Source: Pimelobacter simplex
Lineage (GTDB): Bacteria > Actinomycetota > Actinomycetes > Propionibacteriales > Nocardioidaceae
NCBI GenBank assembly: GCA_016803235.1
Contig: JADCLI010000002.1
Location: 124,001-188,000 of the forward strand
Direction: 5' to 3'
Length of the DNA: 64,000 nucleotides
Shown: piece after piece, positions 31,486 through 39,661 of the stretch
Layout: every line of letters begins with the position of its first letter
How positions within the stretch are numbered: position 1 is the first letter of the stretch
The notes under the pieces: model-generated
Told to the model about the DNA's origin: nothing
What the model saw: the letters and a program-made list of their open reading frames with translations, nothing else
The model's database searches: none
Translations under genes and position numbers: made by a program

Positions 31486-32420
31486 GGACCCGGGTGGCCG
31501 TCATCGGCGGCGGGCAGAACTGCGAGCACGACGTCTCCCTCGCCTCCGCCGCCTCGGTCGCGGGCGCGCTCGACCCGGCGACCTACGACGTCGTGCCGCT
31601 CACCATCGGCCGTGACGGCACCTGGCGCGACCGCGGCCTGCGACCGATCGGGCTCAGCGGCGCCGCGCAGGTGCTGCGCGGCTGCGACGTGGTGTTCCCG
31701 GTGGTGCACGGCCCGCGCGGCGAGGACGGTGCACTGGCCGCGCTGTGCGAGCTCGCCGGCCTGCCGTACGTCGGCAGCGGCATCCGTCCCGGCGCGCTGG
31801 CGATGGACAAGTGGGCCACCAAGCTGGTCGCGCAGGAGGTCGGGATCGCCGTCGCGCCCGGCGTCCTGGTCACCCCCGCCACCGCGCGGCACCTGCGCTG
31901 GACCCATCCGGTCGTGGTCAAGCCGGTGGCGGCCGGCTCCAGCCAGGGTGTCGGCCGCGTCGACGTACCCGATGCGCTGCAGCCGGCCCTCGACGCCGCC
32001 CTCGCCCTCGACGACCGGGTGCTGGTCGAGGACCTGGTGGTCGGTCGCGAGGTCGACGTCGCGGTGCTGAAGCGTGCGGACGGCAGCCTGTTCGTCCCGC
32101 CGGCGCTGGAGATCGTGGCCGACGGGATCTTCGACTACGACGCGAAGTACGGCGGCCATGCGGACTTCCGGCTCCCCGCGCAGCTCGACGAGGCCGACGC
32201 GAAGGCGCTCCGGAACGCCGCCACGGAGGTGTTCGAGGCGCTCGGCTGCGCCGGTGTCGCGCGGGTCGACTTCTTCCTCACCGCCGACGGCCCGGTGCTC
32301 AACGAGGTCAACACCATGCCCGGCATGACCGCGCACTCCCAGGCGCCACGGATGTTCGCCGCCGGCGGGATGACCTACGCCGAGCTGCTCGACGAGCTCG
32401 TCCGCTCCGCGCACCGGTGA
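31482..32420 (+). CDS. ddl: D-alanine--D-alanine ligase
   Basis: A 312-residue ATP-grasp enzyme that joins two D-Ala for peptidoglycan precursors. N-terminal VIGGGQNCEHDVSLASA, ATP-grasp HPVVVKPVAAGSSQGVGRVDV and metal-binding VDFFLTADGPVLNEVNTMPG. The omega loop reads ADGIFDYDAKYG, with the aromatic and DAKY pattern of true D-Ala-D-Ala ligases rather than the VanA (D-Ala-D-Lac) or VanC (D-Ala-D-Ser) variants. GTG start overlaps the racemase stop. It closes the vanX-racemase-ligase cluster. Confidence 0.88.
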   Translation: MRTRVAVIGGGQNCEHDVSLASAASVAGALDPATYDVVPLTIGRDGTWRDRGLRPIGLSGAAQVLRGCDVVFPVVHGPRGEDGALAALCELAGLPYVGSGIRPGALAMDKWATKLVAQEVGIAVAPGVLVTPATARHLRWTHPVVVKPVAAGSSQGVGRVDVPDALQPALDAALALDDRVLVEDLVVGREVDVAVLKRADGSLFVPPALEIVADGIFDYDAKYGGHADFRLPAQLDEADAKALRNAATEVFEALGCAGVARVDFFLTADGPVLNEVNTMPGMTAHSQAPRMFAAGGMTYAELLDELVRSAHR

Positions 32421-32440
32421 GGATTGGGTGGCTCTGGTTG

Positions 32441-32503
32441 CGGTTCAACTACCGAATTTGTCGTGTCTGGAACGGTTCGGCTACAAGATCGGTAGTTGAA
32501 CCG
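32441..32503. repeat. 15-bp perfect inverted repeat between ligase and NarL-type kinase
   Basis: CGGTTCAACTACCGA (32441-32455) and TCGGTAGTTGAACCG (32489-32503) are exact complements around a 33-base loop. The region is A/T-richer than its surroundings. It could end transcription of the ligase operon or serve as an operator for the downstream two-component genes (kinase start 32530). Confidence 0.7.
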
Positions 32504-32529
32504 ACCCGACCAGCGGCAGGAGGACCGGC

Positions 32530-33717
32530 GTGAACCGAGCCGAGCGCTGGCTGCCGGACCTGGTCGCCGGGGCGGCGGCCTTGGTGATCGGGCTGCTCGA
32601 GGTCAGGCGGTCCTACGAGCCCAGCCCGTGGCCCGCGCTGCTGGTCGTGGTCGGTGTGGCGATCGCGGTCGGCCTGTCCCGGCGGCTGCCCGCGGCCGCG
32701 CTCGCTGCCGCCTGGGGGACCGGAGTGGTGCAGCTCGGGCTCGGCGTCGACCCGATGCTCACCGAGGTGCTCCTGGCCGGGGTCGCCTTCGGCTGCGCCC
32801 GGTGGGGACGGCTGCCGACCGTCTGGCTCAGCGGCCTCTCCATCCCCGTGAGTGCGGCGATCGCGGTGCTGCTGTGGTCGCCGTACGCCTTCTACGAGGC
32901 GCTGCGGATGCTCGGCGTCGACCGGCTCGCGATCGACTCCTTCAGTCGCTACGACTGGCGGGTGGCCGCCGGGCTGGTCGGCTTCGCGCTGCTCGCGACG
33001 CCGTGGCTGCTCGGCCTCGCGCTGCGCTTCGCCGCCCGCTCGCAGGACTCGCGCCGCTCGCAGGTCGCGGCCGAGGCCGAGCGCGACCAGGCCGAGGAGA
33101 TCGCCCGGCTGCGCGAGGAGCAGGCCCAGCTGGCCCGCGACGTGCACGACGTCGTCGGGCACTCCCTCGCCGTGATCCTCGCGCAGGCCGAGGCCGCGCA
33201 GTACCTCGAGGATGCCGACACCCAGGGTCTCAAGACCACCATGGCCAACATCGCCGGCTCGGCGCGCTCCTCGCTCGAGGACGTCCGGCAGGTGCTCGCC
33301 TCGACCGCGGGCCAGGCGGGCCCCACCGCGTCCGCGCAGCACGCGGACCTCGACAGCCTGGTCGACGGCGTGCGGGCGAGCGGGCACGAGGTGGTCACGA
33401 CCGTCGTCGGTACGCCGCAGCCGATGCCGCCCGAGCTCGGCGTCGTCGCGTTCCGCGTCCTGCAGGAGATGCTGACCAACGCGATCAAGCACGGCCGGCG
33501 CGACCAGCCGGTCCAGGTGGAGCGGCACTGGGAGGGTGACTTGAGGATCGAGGTCCGAAACGCCGTGCTTCCGGGTGACCCGCCCCCGGGCGGAGGGCAG
33601 GGGCTGGACGGCATGCGCCGCCGGCTGGAGGCGGTCGGTGGCCACCTCGACGTACGCCGGCGGGCCGATCCGCCGACCTTCACGGCGACCGCGTGGGTGC
33701 CGGTGAGGAACCGATGA
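32530..33717 (+). CDS. NarL-type sensor histidine kinase
   Basis: A 395-residue kinase. Four or five helices in residues about 10-175 (LVAGAAALVIGLLEV, ALLVVVGVAIAVGLSRRL, GVAFGCARWGRL and so on) form the sensor, then a coiled coil (AEAERDQAEEIARLREEQAQLARDVHDVVGHSLAVILAQAE, with the HisKA_3 phosphoacceptor His in DVHDVVGH near 207) and a HATPase (RVLQEMLTNAIKHGR, GQGLDGMRRRLE). GTG start. Its TGA overlaps the ATG of the NarL regulator. It belongs to the DesK/LiaS type, which often senses membrane or envelope stress. Confidence 0.92.
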   Translation: MNRAERWLPDLVAGAAALVIGLLEVRRSYEPSPWPALLVVVGVAIAVGLSRRLPAAALAAAWGTGVVQLGLGVDPMLTEVLLAGVAFGCARWGRLPTVWLSGLSIPVSAAIAVLLWSPYAFYEALRMLGVDRLAIDSFSRYDWRVAAGLVGFALLATPWLLGLALRFAARSQDSRRSQVAAEAERDQAEEIARLREEQAQLARDVHDVVGHSLAVILAQAEAAQYLEDADTQGLKTTMANIAGSARSSLEDVRQVLASTAGQAGPTASAQHADLDSLVDGVRASGHEVVTTVVGTPQPMPPELGVVAFRVLQEMLTNAIKHGRRDQPVQVERHWEGDLRIEVRNAVLPGDPPPGGGQGLDGMRRRLEAVGGHLDVRRRADPPTFTATAWVPVRNR

Positions 33718-34370
33718 TCAGCGTGCTGCTCGTCGACGACCAGGAGCTCTTCCGCGAGGGCGTCCGGGTGATCGTCGACGCCCAGGAGGAGATGGAGGTC
33801 GTCGGCACGGCCGCCGACGGGGTCGAGGCGGTGCGCCTGGTCGACGAGCTCGCGCCCGACGTGGTGCTGATGGACATCCGGATGCCGGAGATGGACGGCG
33901 TCGAGGCGACCAGGCAGATCTTCCTGCCCGACCGCGCCGCCCGCCGCGAGAAGCCGGTCCGCGTCGTCGTGCTCACCACCTTCAACCTCGACGACCGGGC
34001 CGCGACCGCGATCAGGTACGGCGCCAGCGGGTTCCTGCTCAAGGGCACCACGCCCGTGATGCTGCGCGACGCGATCCGGACCGTGCACTCCGGCAACGCC
34101 GTGCTCGCGCCGACCGACCTGTCCACCCTGCTGGACAGCCAGTTCAAGGCGGCCACGGTGCCGCCGGCGTCGTACCTCGGGCTGACCGACAAGGAGCGCG
34201 AGGTCTTCGCGTCCGTCGCCCGGGGGCTGTCGAACCAGGAGATCGCCGGTCAGGTGTTCCTCAGCGAGTCGACCGTGAAGACCCACGTCGGCGCGATCCT
34301 GCGCAAGCTCGGGCTGCGTGATCGGGTGCAGATCGTGGTGTTCGCCCACGAGCACGGTCTGGCGGGCTGA
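33714..34370 (+). CDS. NarL/FixJ family response regulator
   Basis: A 218-residue regulator. Receiver (residues 1-125): acidic pocket DDQ, phosphoacceptor Asp in VVLMDIRMPEMDG (about 55), Thr/Lys switch in LTTF and SGFLLKGTTP. The C-terminal LuxR HTH is LTDKEREVFASVARGLSNQEIAGQVFLSESTVKTHVGAILRKL (about 155-198). The ATG at 33714 overlaps the kinase stop (ATGA), so the pair is a coupled two-component system. Target genes are unknown; the 15-bp repeat at 32441 is a candidate autoregulatory site. Confidence 0.93.
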   Translation: MISVLLVDDQELFREGVRVIVDAQEEMEVVGTAADGVEAVRLVDELAPDVVLMDIRMPEMDGVEATRQIFLPDRAARREKPVRVVVLTTFNLDDRAATAIRYGASGFLLKGTTPVMLRDAIRTVHSGNAVLAPTDLSTLLDSQFKAATVPPASYLGLTDKEREVFASVARGLSNQEIAGQVFLSESTVKTHVGAILRKLGLRDRVQIVVFAHEHGLAG

Positions 34371-34378
34371 GGGCCGGC

Positions 34379-34984
34379 ATGCCGAGCCGCCACGACATCG
34401 TCACCTTCCACGACCCGCCCGTCCCGCCCGGCGCCTCGCCGTGGGTCGACGGCGCAGGTCCCTCGCCCGACGTGGCGGTCGTCGCGGCGGATCCCGCGTG
34501 GCCGGCGCAGTTCGAGGCGGTCGCCGCCGCGATCCGCGGCGCGCTCGGCTGGCGCGCCCTCGTCGTCGAGCACGTCGGCTCGACGGCCGTCCCCGGCCTG
34601 CCGGCCAAGCCGGTGATCGACGTCGACGTCGTCGTCGCCGACCCGGCCGACGAGGCGTCGTACGTCCCCGCACTGGAGGCGCTCGGCCTGGTGCTGCGGG
34701 TGCGGGAGCCGTGGTGGTTCGGGCACCGGCTGCTCCGCGGCAGCCAGCCGGCCTCGCACGTCCACGTCTTCGGCCCGGACAGCCCCGAGGTCGTCCGGCA
34801 CCGGATCTTCCGCGACTGGCTGCGCGGCAACCCCGACGAGCGCGACCGGTACGCCGCCGCCAAGCTCGCCGCCTCCGCCGCGGCGAGCGCCGGGGGTGAG
34901 GACGGGATGCAGTACAACGCCCGCAAGGAGCAGGTGGTGCGCGAGATCCACGCCCGGGCGTTTGCGGCGGCGGGGCTGGTCTGA
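34379..34984 (+). CDS. GrpB family protein (UPF0157)
   Basis: A 201-residue soluble protein of the GrpB/nucleotidyltransferase-like fold. Signature VEHVGSTAVPGLPAKPVIDVDVVV (about 63-86) is the GrpB G-S-T...PxKPxID motif, followed by VREPWWFGHRLLRG and FGPDSPEVVRHRIFRDWLRGNPDERDRYAAAK. No catalytic function has been shown for the family; some fusions with kinases exist. It follows the NarL regulator by 8 bases, possibly the same transcript. Confidence 0.85.
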   Translation: MPSRHDIVTFHDPPVPPGASPWVDGAGPSPDVAVVAADPAWPAQFEAVAAAIRGALGWRALVVEHVGSTAVPGLPAKPVIDVDVVVADPADEASYVPALEALGLVLRVREPWWFGHRLLRGSQPASHVHVFGPDSPEVVRHRIFRDWLRGNPDERDRYAAAKLAASAAASAGGEDGMQYNARKEQVVREIHARAFAAAGLV

Positions 34985-35083
34985 GAAAGAGGTCCGCGGT
35001 CGATGTCAAGGAGCGCCGATCGGCTCCGACGTAGCGGTGGACGTGGCCCACCGGGGCCGCGCACACCCGACAGGAGCAGCACC

Positions 35084-35908
35084 ATGAGTGACACGCAAAC
35101 AGCCACGACCGACACCGTCACCTCCACCGACGGCACCACCATCGCCTTCGAGCAGTCCGGCGCGGGGCCGGCTGTCGTCGTCGTCAGCAACGTCGCCGAG
35201 GACCGCACCGGCGTCGCCGGTCTTGCGGCCGAGCTCGCGAAGGACTTCACGGTGATCACCTTCGACCGGCGCGGACGGGGCGGCAGCGGTGATCCGCAGC
35301 CGTACGACCCGGAGCGTGAGGTCGAGGACATCGCCGCACTCATCGACGTCATCGGGGCGCCGGTCGCACTGATGAGCGGCTCCGGAGGCTGCGCGCTCGT
35401 TCTCGACGCCGCCAGCGCGCTCGGAGACCGCGTGTCGGCCCTCTACCTGTTCGAGCCGCCGTTCATCGTCGACGACGCCCGTCCCCCCGCCCCCGCGGGG
35501 TATGTCGAGCACCAGGAGGCGCTCGTCGCCGCGGGGCGGCGGGACGAGGCGGTCGAGTACTTCATGGCCGAGGTGGTCGGCGTGCCTGCCGAGTACCTCC
35601 CGATGATGCGCGAGGACCCGTCGTGGGCGCAGATGGCGGCGTACGCCCACACCTATGCGTACGACGGCCGCATCCTGCGCGGCCTGCAGGACGGCCGCCC
35701 GTTGCCGGCCGACCGGTGGCACGTCGACGTGCCGGTCGCGGTGGCGGTCACCGGCAACGGCGAGGAGTTCATCCGCCGCGGCGCCGCGGCGCTGGCCGGG
35801 CTGCTGCCGGACGTCACCGTCCTCGAGCTCGCGGACCACGACCACTCCGCGTTCTGGGCGGCTCCGCAGCCGGTCGCGGCACAGGCGCGCTCCTTCCTCC
35901 TCGCGTGA
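35084..35908 (+). CDS. Alpha/beta hydrolase
   Basis: A 274-residue cytosolic hydrolase. The fold is visible from TTIAFEQSGAGPAVVVVSNVAE (oxyanion region) through FDRRGRGGSGD (family loop), nucleophile elbow VALMSGSGGCALVL with the Ser near residue 103, a helical cap (about 125-195), and the terminal ELADHDHSAFWAAP carrying the catalytic His. The substrate is unknown; the short lid resembles small esterases. ATG 35084 has CAGGAG 8 bases upstream. The next gene is a YCII protein on the same strand. Confidence 0.8.
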   Translation: MSDTQTATTDTVTSTDGTTIAFEQSGAGPAVVVVSNVAEDRTGVAGLAAELAKDFTVITFDRRGRGGSGDPQPYDPEREVEDIAALIDVIGAPVALMSGSGGCALVLDAASALGDRVSALYLFEPPFIVDDARPPAPAGYVEHQEALVAAGRRDEAVEYFMAEVVGVPAEYLPMMREDPSWAQMAAYAHTYAYDGRILRGLQDGRPLPADRWHVDVPVAVAVTGNGEEFIRRGAAALAGLLPDVTVLELADHDHSAFWAAPQPVAAQARSFLLA

Positions 35909-35952
35909 CGGTCGGGGTGGTGCCTGACATGATCGGTCGCGAAGGAGGCGAC

Positions 35953-36324
35953 GTGAAGTTCCTGATCCTGGGCTACACCCCGGCGGACTCGTGGGACGCC
36001 GCGACGGCCGAGACGGCCTCGGAGGACGCCCGGGCGGCGTTCGCCGAGTACCAGAGATTCGAGGCCGAGCTGCGGGCCACCGGCGAGTTCGTCAGCGCCG
36101 AGGGCCTCGGCCACCCGGTGATGTCCACGACCGTGCAGCGCCGGGGCGGCGACGTCGTCATCTCCGACGGCCCGTACGCCGAGCTGAAGGAGGTGCTGGC
36201 CTCCTTCGCGATCCTCGACGTGTCCAGCCTGGACCGCGCCAAGGACATCGTCGCGCGGATGGTGGCTGTGCTCGGCGAGCCCATGGAGATCCGGCCGATC
36301 ATGGGTGAGGACTTCGTCCCCTGA
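35953..36324 (+). CDS. YCII-related (DGPF-domain) protein, partner of ECF42
   Basis: A 123-residue protein of the YCII/DGPF family. The fold runs VKFLILGYTPADSWDA...EYQRFEAELRATGEFVSAEGLG and the signature VISDGPYAELKEVLASFAILDVSSLDRA carries DGPY, a variant of the DGPF motif. Such genes accompany ECF42 sigma factors as their main target. GTG 35953 is preceded by GAAGGAGG with a 4-base gap. The TGA at 36322-36324 overlaps a possible CTG start of the ECF42 gene. Biochemical role unknown. Confidence 0.85.
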   Translation: MKFLILGYTPADSWDAATAETASEDARAAFAEYQRFEAELRATGEFVSAEGLGHPVMSTTVQRRGGDVVISDGPYAELKEVLASFAILDVSSLDRAKDIVARMVAVLGEPMEIRPIMGEDFVP

Positions 36325-36350
36325 GCCCGCACCCGGGTGAGCTCGAGCGG

Positions 36351-37574
36351 GTGCTGCGCGCCGAGGCGCCGCATGTCGTCGGCGCGCTCGCCCGGCGGTT
36401 CGGCCGGTTCGAGGCGGCCGAGGACGCCGCGCAGGAGGCGCTCGTCGCCGCGAGCCAGCAGTGGCCGGTCTCGGGCATCCCCGATTCGCCGAGGTCGTGG
36501 CTGGTCCGGGTGGGCTATCGACGGATGGTCGACATGATCCGGGCCGAGGCCGCCGCCCGGCGACGCGAGGAGGAGGACCTCGCGCGCGACCCGCGGCTGG
36601 TGGCCGGTGGAGACGGTGCGGCCGTGCTCGCGGCCGACGACTCCCTGCACCTCCTGTTGCTGTGCTGCCACCCTGCGCTGTCGTCCGCCTCGCAGGTCGC
36701 GCTCACGCTGCGTGCGGTCGGCGGTCTCACGACAGCGGAGATCGCGCACGCCTACGGCGTCTCGGAGCAGACGATGGGTGTGCGGATCAGCCGTGCGAAG
36801 CAGCAGCTGCGCAAGGCCGGCGCCCGGTTCGAGTTCGCGGCCGCCGACGACCTGGAGGCGCGGGTGGCCTCGGTGCTGCGAGTGCTCTACCTGGTGTTCA
36901 ACGAGGGGTACGCCGCCTCCGCCGGCGATCGGCTCGTGCGCGCGGACCTCGCGTCTGAGGCGCTCCGGCTGGCGCGGATGCTGCACCGGCAGGTGCCGGA
37001 CGAGCCCGAGCCCGCCGGGCTCGTCGCCCTGATGCTCCTCGTCCACGCCCGGCACGACGCGCGCACCGATGCCGACGGCGAGCTCGTGCTCCTCGCCGAC
37101 CAGGATCGCAGCCGGTGGGACGCGAGGATGATCGCGGAGGGCACCGCGCTCATCGCGGCCGCGTGGCGGCGCGGGCCGGTCGGCCCCTACCAGCTGCAAG
37201 CCGCGATCGCCGCGGTGCACGCGGCGGCGCCGACCGCGGCGGAGACTGACTGGCCCCAGATCGCCGCGCTCTACCTGGCGCTCGAGCACCTTGAGCCCGG
37301 CGGTCCCACGATGCTCGCCCGGGTCGTCGCGGTCGCGCACGCCTACGGCGACGGACGGGGCCTCGCCCTGCTGGAGGAGCTCGATGCGCAGCACGGGTTG
37401 CTCGAGCATCCGCTGACCGCGCAACGTGCCCATGCCATCCGGGCGCACCTCCTCGAGCGGTCCGGCCGGGTCGAAGCGGCTCGTGACGACTACCTCACCG
37501 CCGAGCGGCTGACGGCCAACGACGTCGAGAGTCGCTACCTGCGCCGCAAGGCAGGTCCGTCCGCAGACGTGTGA
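36351..37574 (+). CDS. ECF42 sigma factor with TPR-like C-terminal domain
   Basis: A 407-residue sigma factor. Region 2: RRFGRFEAAEDAAQEALVAASQQWP (about 17-41), region 4: LTTAEIAHAYGVSEQTMGVRISRAKQQLRKAG (about 125-155). The long C-terminal part (170-400) carries ECF42 features VASVLRVLYLVFNEGYAAS and GPYQLQAAIAAVHAAA...TDWPQIAALYLALE, thought to replace an anti-sigma factor. The frame is open to 36321: a CTG there overlaps the YCII stop as CTGA and would add ten family-like residues (SPHPGELERV); GTG 36351 is the first standard start. The partner is the YCII gene upstream. Confidence 0.88.
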   Translation: MLRAEAPHVVGALARRFGRFEAAEDAAQEALVAASQQWPVSGIPDSPRSWLVRVGYRRMVDMIRAEAAARRREEEDLARDPRLVAGGDGAAVLAADDSLHLLLLCCHPALSSASQVALTLRAVGGLTTAEIAHAYGVSEQTMGVRISRAKQQLRKAGARFEFAAADDLEARVASVLRVLYLVFNEGYAASAGDRLVRADLASEALRLARMLHRQVPDEPEPAGLVALMLLVHARHDARTDADGELVLLADQDRSRWDARMIAEGTALIAAAWRRGPVGPYQLQAAIAAVHAAAPTAAETDWPQIAALYLALEHLEPGGPTMLARVVAVAHAYGDGRGLALLEELDAQHGLLEHPLTAQRAHAIRAHLLERSGRVEAARDDYLTAERLTANDVESRYLRRKAGPSADV

Positions 37575-37591
37575 CGCCGTGTCACTAGAAT
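37571..37591 (+). promoter_or_regulatory. Leaderless promoter and dyad before the DUF2784 gene
   Basis: TAGAAT (37586-37591) ends 8 bases before the ATG at 37600 and no Shine-Dalgarno exists, indicating a leaderless mRNA. GTGAC-N5-GTCAC (37571-37585) directly abuts the -10 box and may be a repressor site. Confidence 0.5.
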
Positions 37592-37599
37592 CCGGACCC

Positions 37600-37941
37600 A
37601 TGCACCGGGTCGTCGCAGCAGGAGCCTTCGTGGTGCATGTCTTGTTCGTCGGGTTCACGGTGGTGGGCGGCTTCCTCGCCTGGCTGATGCCGTGGGTCTT
37701 CATCCCGCACCTCGCGGCCGCGGCGTGGGGCGGGCGGATGGCCGCCACCGACGCCGCGTGCCCGCTCTCGCGGCTCGAGGACTGGGGCCGCGAGGGCGCC
37801 GGCAGGCCGCGGATGGACGAGCGCGGGTTCATCGCCCACTACTTCGAGGACCGGATCTACCCCTCGCGGCTGGCCCGGCGGGTCGAGGTCGTCGTCGCGA
37901 CCGTCATCCTCGGCTCCTGGCTCGGCTTCGCCATCCGCTGA
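37600..37941 (+). CDS. DUF2784 family membrane protein
   Basis: A 113-residue protein with about three hydrophobic segments: VVAAGAFVVHVLFVGFTVVGGFLAW (1-25), MPWVFIPHLAAAAWGGRMAA, and VEVVVATVILGSWLGFAI at the end. The internal CPLSRLEDWGREGAG and GFIAHYFEDRIYPSRL are DUF2784 hallmarks. Function unknown. ATG 37600 is preferred because the -10-like TAGAAT sits just upstream. It follows the ECF42 gene and may be a separate transcript. Confidence 0.8.
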   Translation: MHRVVAAGAFVVHVLFVGFTVVGGFLAWLMPWVFIPHLAAAAWGGRMAATDAACPLSRLEDWGREGAGRPRMDERGFIAHYFEDRIYPSRLARRVEVVVATVILGSWLGFAIR

Positions 37942-38064
37942 GGCCGCGGCCCGGGCGAGTGCCCGACCGGCGGCACGTCGTGCCTGCCCACCCGTTTCGG
38001 TGACATCGCGGCCAGCGCGGCGTAGGTTGCGTTTCTTGGGAGGGCTTACCGAAAGGTTGACGCG

Positions 38065-38955
38065 ATGAAGATCCACGCTCGGGTGGCCGCCGTGCTCGCG
38101 GCCGCGACGACCGTCGTCCTCGGACTCCTGGCAGCGCCGGGGGCCCTCCCAGCCGCGGGGGCGGCCGCCCCGCGGCTGCCCTCCAGCAGCGACGACTGCG
38201 GTGTCCTGATCCCCAAGCCGGGCGGGGGCAACTGGTCGTGCACCTTCCACGACGAGTTCGACGGCAGCGCCCTCGACCGCACGAAGTGGGTGCCGCAGAC
38301 GAACTTCGTGAACGGCTCGCCCACGCGCTACGCCTGCTACGTCGACGATCCCGCGGTCGTCTCCGTCTCGGGCGGAAGCCTGCGCCTCTCGGTGAAGGAC
38401 ACCGGCGCACCGGTCGCCTGCCCGGCCGGCCTGTCGTCGACGTACGCCGCCGGTCAGGTCTCGACCTTCTACAAGTTCTCACAGCAGTACGGGCGCTTCG
38501 AGGCTCGGATGAAGGTGCCCGCCGCGACCCAGCCCGGGCTCCAGGAGGCCTTCTGGCTGTGGCCGGACGTGCGCTACCACGACACCTCGACCTGGCCGCT
38601 GTCCGGCGAGATCGACATCGTCGAGACCTACTCGCAGCACCCGACCTTGGCGATCCCGTTCCTGCACTACTCCGCAGACGCCGGGGGCCCGCAGCCCGGC
38701 CTCAACACGGCCTGGAACTGCGCCGCGTCGCGCGGCGTGTGGAACACCTACACCCTGGAGTGGTCGGCGAGCAGGATCGAGATCTTCGTCAACGGCGTCT
38801 CGTGCCTGGTCAACACCTCCGGCGACGCCGCGTTCCAGAAGCGCTACATCGTCGCTCTGACCCAGGCTCTCGGCCGTGGTGGCAACGCATGGGACGGCAG
38901 CGGCGGGCTGCTCCCGGCGACCACGGAGGTCGACTACGTGCGCGTGTGGCAGTAG
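38065..38955 (+). CDS. Secreted glycoside hydrolase family 16 enzyme
   Basis: A 296-residue exported beta-glucanase-type enzyme. Signal peptide at 1-34 (hydrophobic core, AAGAAA then PRLP). The catalytic GH16 signature is SGEIDIVETYSQ: nucleophile Glu182, Asp184, acid/base Glu187. The jelly-roll framework shows FHDEFDGSALDRTKW, GRFEARMKVPA and TEVDYVRVWQ at the C-terminus. It likely cleaves beta-1,3/1,4-glucans or laminarin. No carbohydrate-binding module is attached. It stands alone, convergent with a VOC gene. Confidence 0.92.
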   Translation: MKIHARVAAVLAAATTVVLGLLAAPGALPAAGAAAPRLPSSSDDCGVLIPKPGGGNWSCTFHDEFDGSALDRTKWVPQTNFVNGSPTRYACYVDDPAVVSVSGGSLRLSVKDTGAPVACPAGLSSTYAAGQVSTFYKFSQQYGRFEARMKVPAATQPGLQEAFWLWPDVRYHDTSTWPLSGEIDIVETYSQHPTLAIPFLHYSADAGGPQPGLNTAWNCAASRGVWNTYTLEWSASRIEIFVNGVSCLVNTSGDAAFQKRYIVALTQALGRGGNAWDGSGGLLPATTEVDYVRVWQ

Positions 38956-38971
38956 TCGGCCTCTCCGGGGG

Positions 38972-39598
38972 TCAGTGGGCGACCCGGGCGGCCTCCCAGG
39001 CGAAGCCGTCCGGGTCGGTCGCCGCGGTGGCGCCGCCGACGAGGACGACGCGGTGCGAGCCGCTGCCCTCGATCGGCACGCCGGCGTCCTTGGCCAGCGC
39101 CTTGCGGGGCAGCAGGCCGAGGGTCACCGCACCCGAGCCGGGCTCGAACTCGACGTACTTCTTGCCGAAGCTGCGAGCGATCGCGAACCCGCGCTCGACG
39201 TAGAACGCCTTGGTCGCGGTGATGTCGTCGGTGCCGATCAGGAGCACGATGCTCTCGTACGCGCGGCTGACCGGGCCCTTGTTCCTCTTCGACGAGCTGA
39301 CGACCTTCCAGATCGAACCGTCGGGCGCGCGCAGCACGCCGCCGTAGCCCCAGAGGGACTTGGTGACCGGCTTGATGACGGTCGCACCGGCCGCGAGGGC
39401 CGTCTCGGCGAGGCTGTCGACGTCGGCCGGCTGGGCCATGGTCAGGGAGACGTGGAAGCCGCGGAACCCCTCGGTGGGGGCGTCGGAGGTGCGGAAGTCG
39501 AGCGGCAGGTCCGGGCCGAAGGCCCGGGCGTAGAAGTCGCGAGCGGCGGCCGGGTCGGCCACCTCGAGGAGGAGGGTGTCCAGGGAGTTCGTGTTCAT
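38972..39598 (-). CDS. Two-module VOC family protein
   Basis: A 208-residue protein with two vicinal-oxygen-chelate modules: MNTNSLDTLLLEVADPAAARDFYARAFG (1-28) with GVLRAPDGSIWKVVSS (about 87-102), and VSRAYESIVLLIGTDDITATKAFYVERGFAIARSFGKKYVEFEPG (about 109-153) with ATDPDGFAWEAARVAH at the end. Likely an antibiotic-binding or dioxygenase-like protein; the metal ligands are not obvious in both modules. Nothing links it to a neighbour. Confidence 0.8.
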   Translation of the reverse strand: MNTNSLDTLLLEVADPAAARDFYARAFGPDLPLDFRTSDAPTEGFRGFHVSLTMAQPADVDSLAETALAAGATVIKPVTKSLWGYGGVLRAPDGSIWKVVSSSKRNKGPVSRAYESIVLLIGTDDITATKAFYVERGFAIARSFGKKYVEFEPGSGAVTLGLLPRKALAKDAGVPIEGSGSHRVVLVGGATAATDPDGFAWEAARVAH

Positions 39599-39661
39599 GT
39601 CCCCGACGCTAGGGCCGACCCGACCGCCGCTGCTTCTCGATTCCTGACGCCTTCGCCCGGT

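Noticed and set aside
34985..35083. Hairpin GGAGC...GCTCC before the alpha/beta hydrolase
   Set aside because: Short 5-bp arms around GCCGATCG; common by chance in GC-rich DNA.
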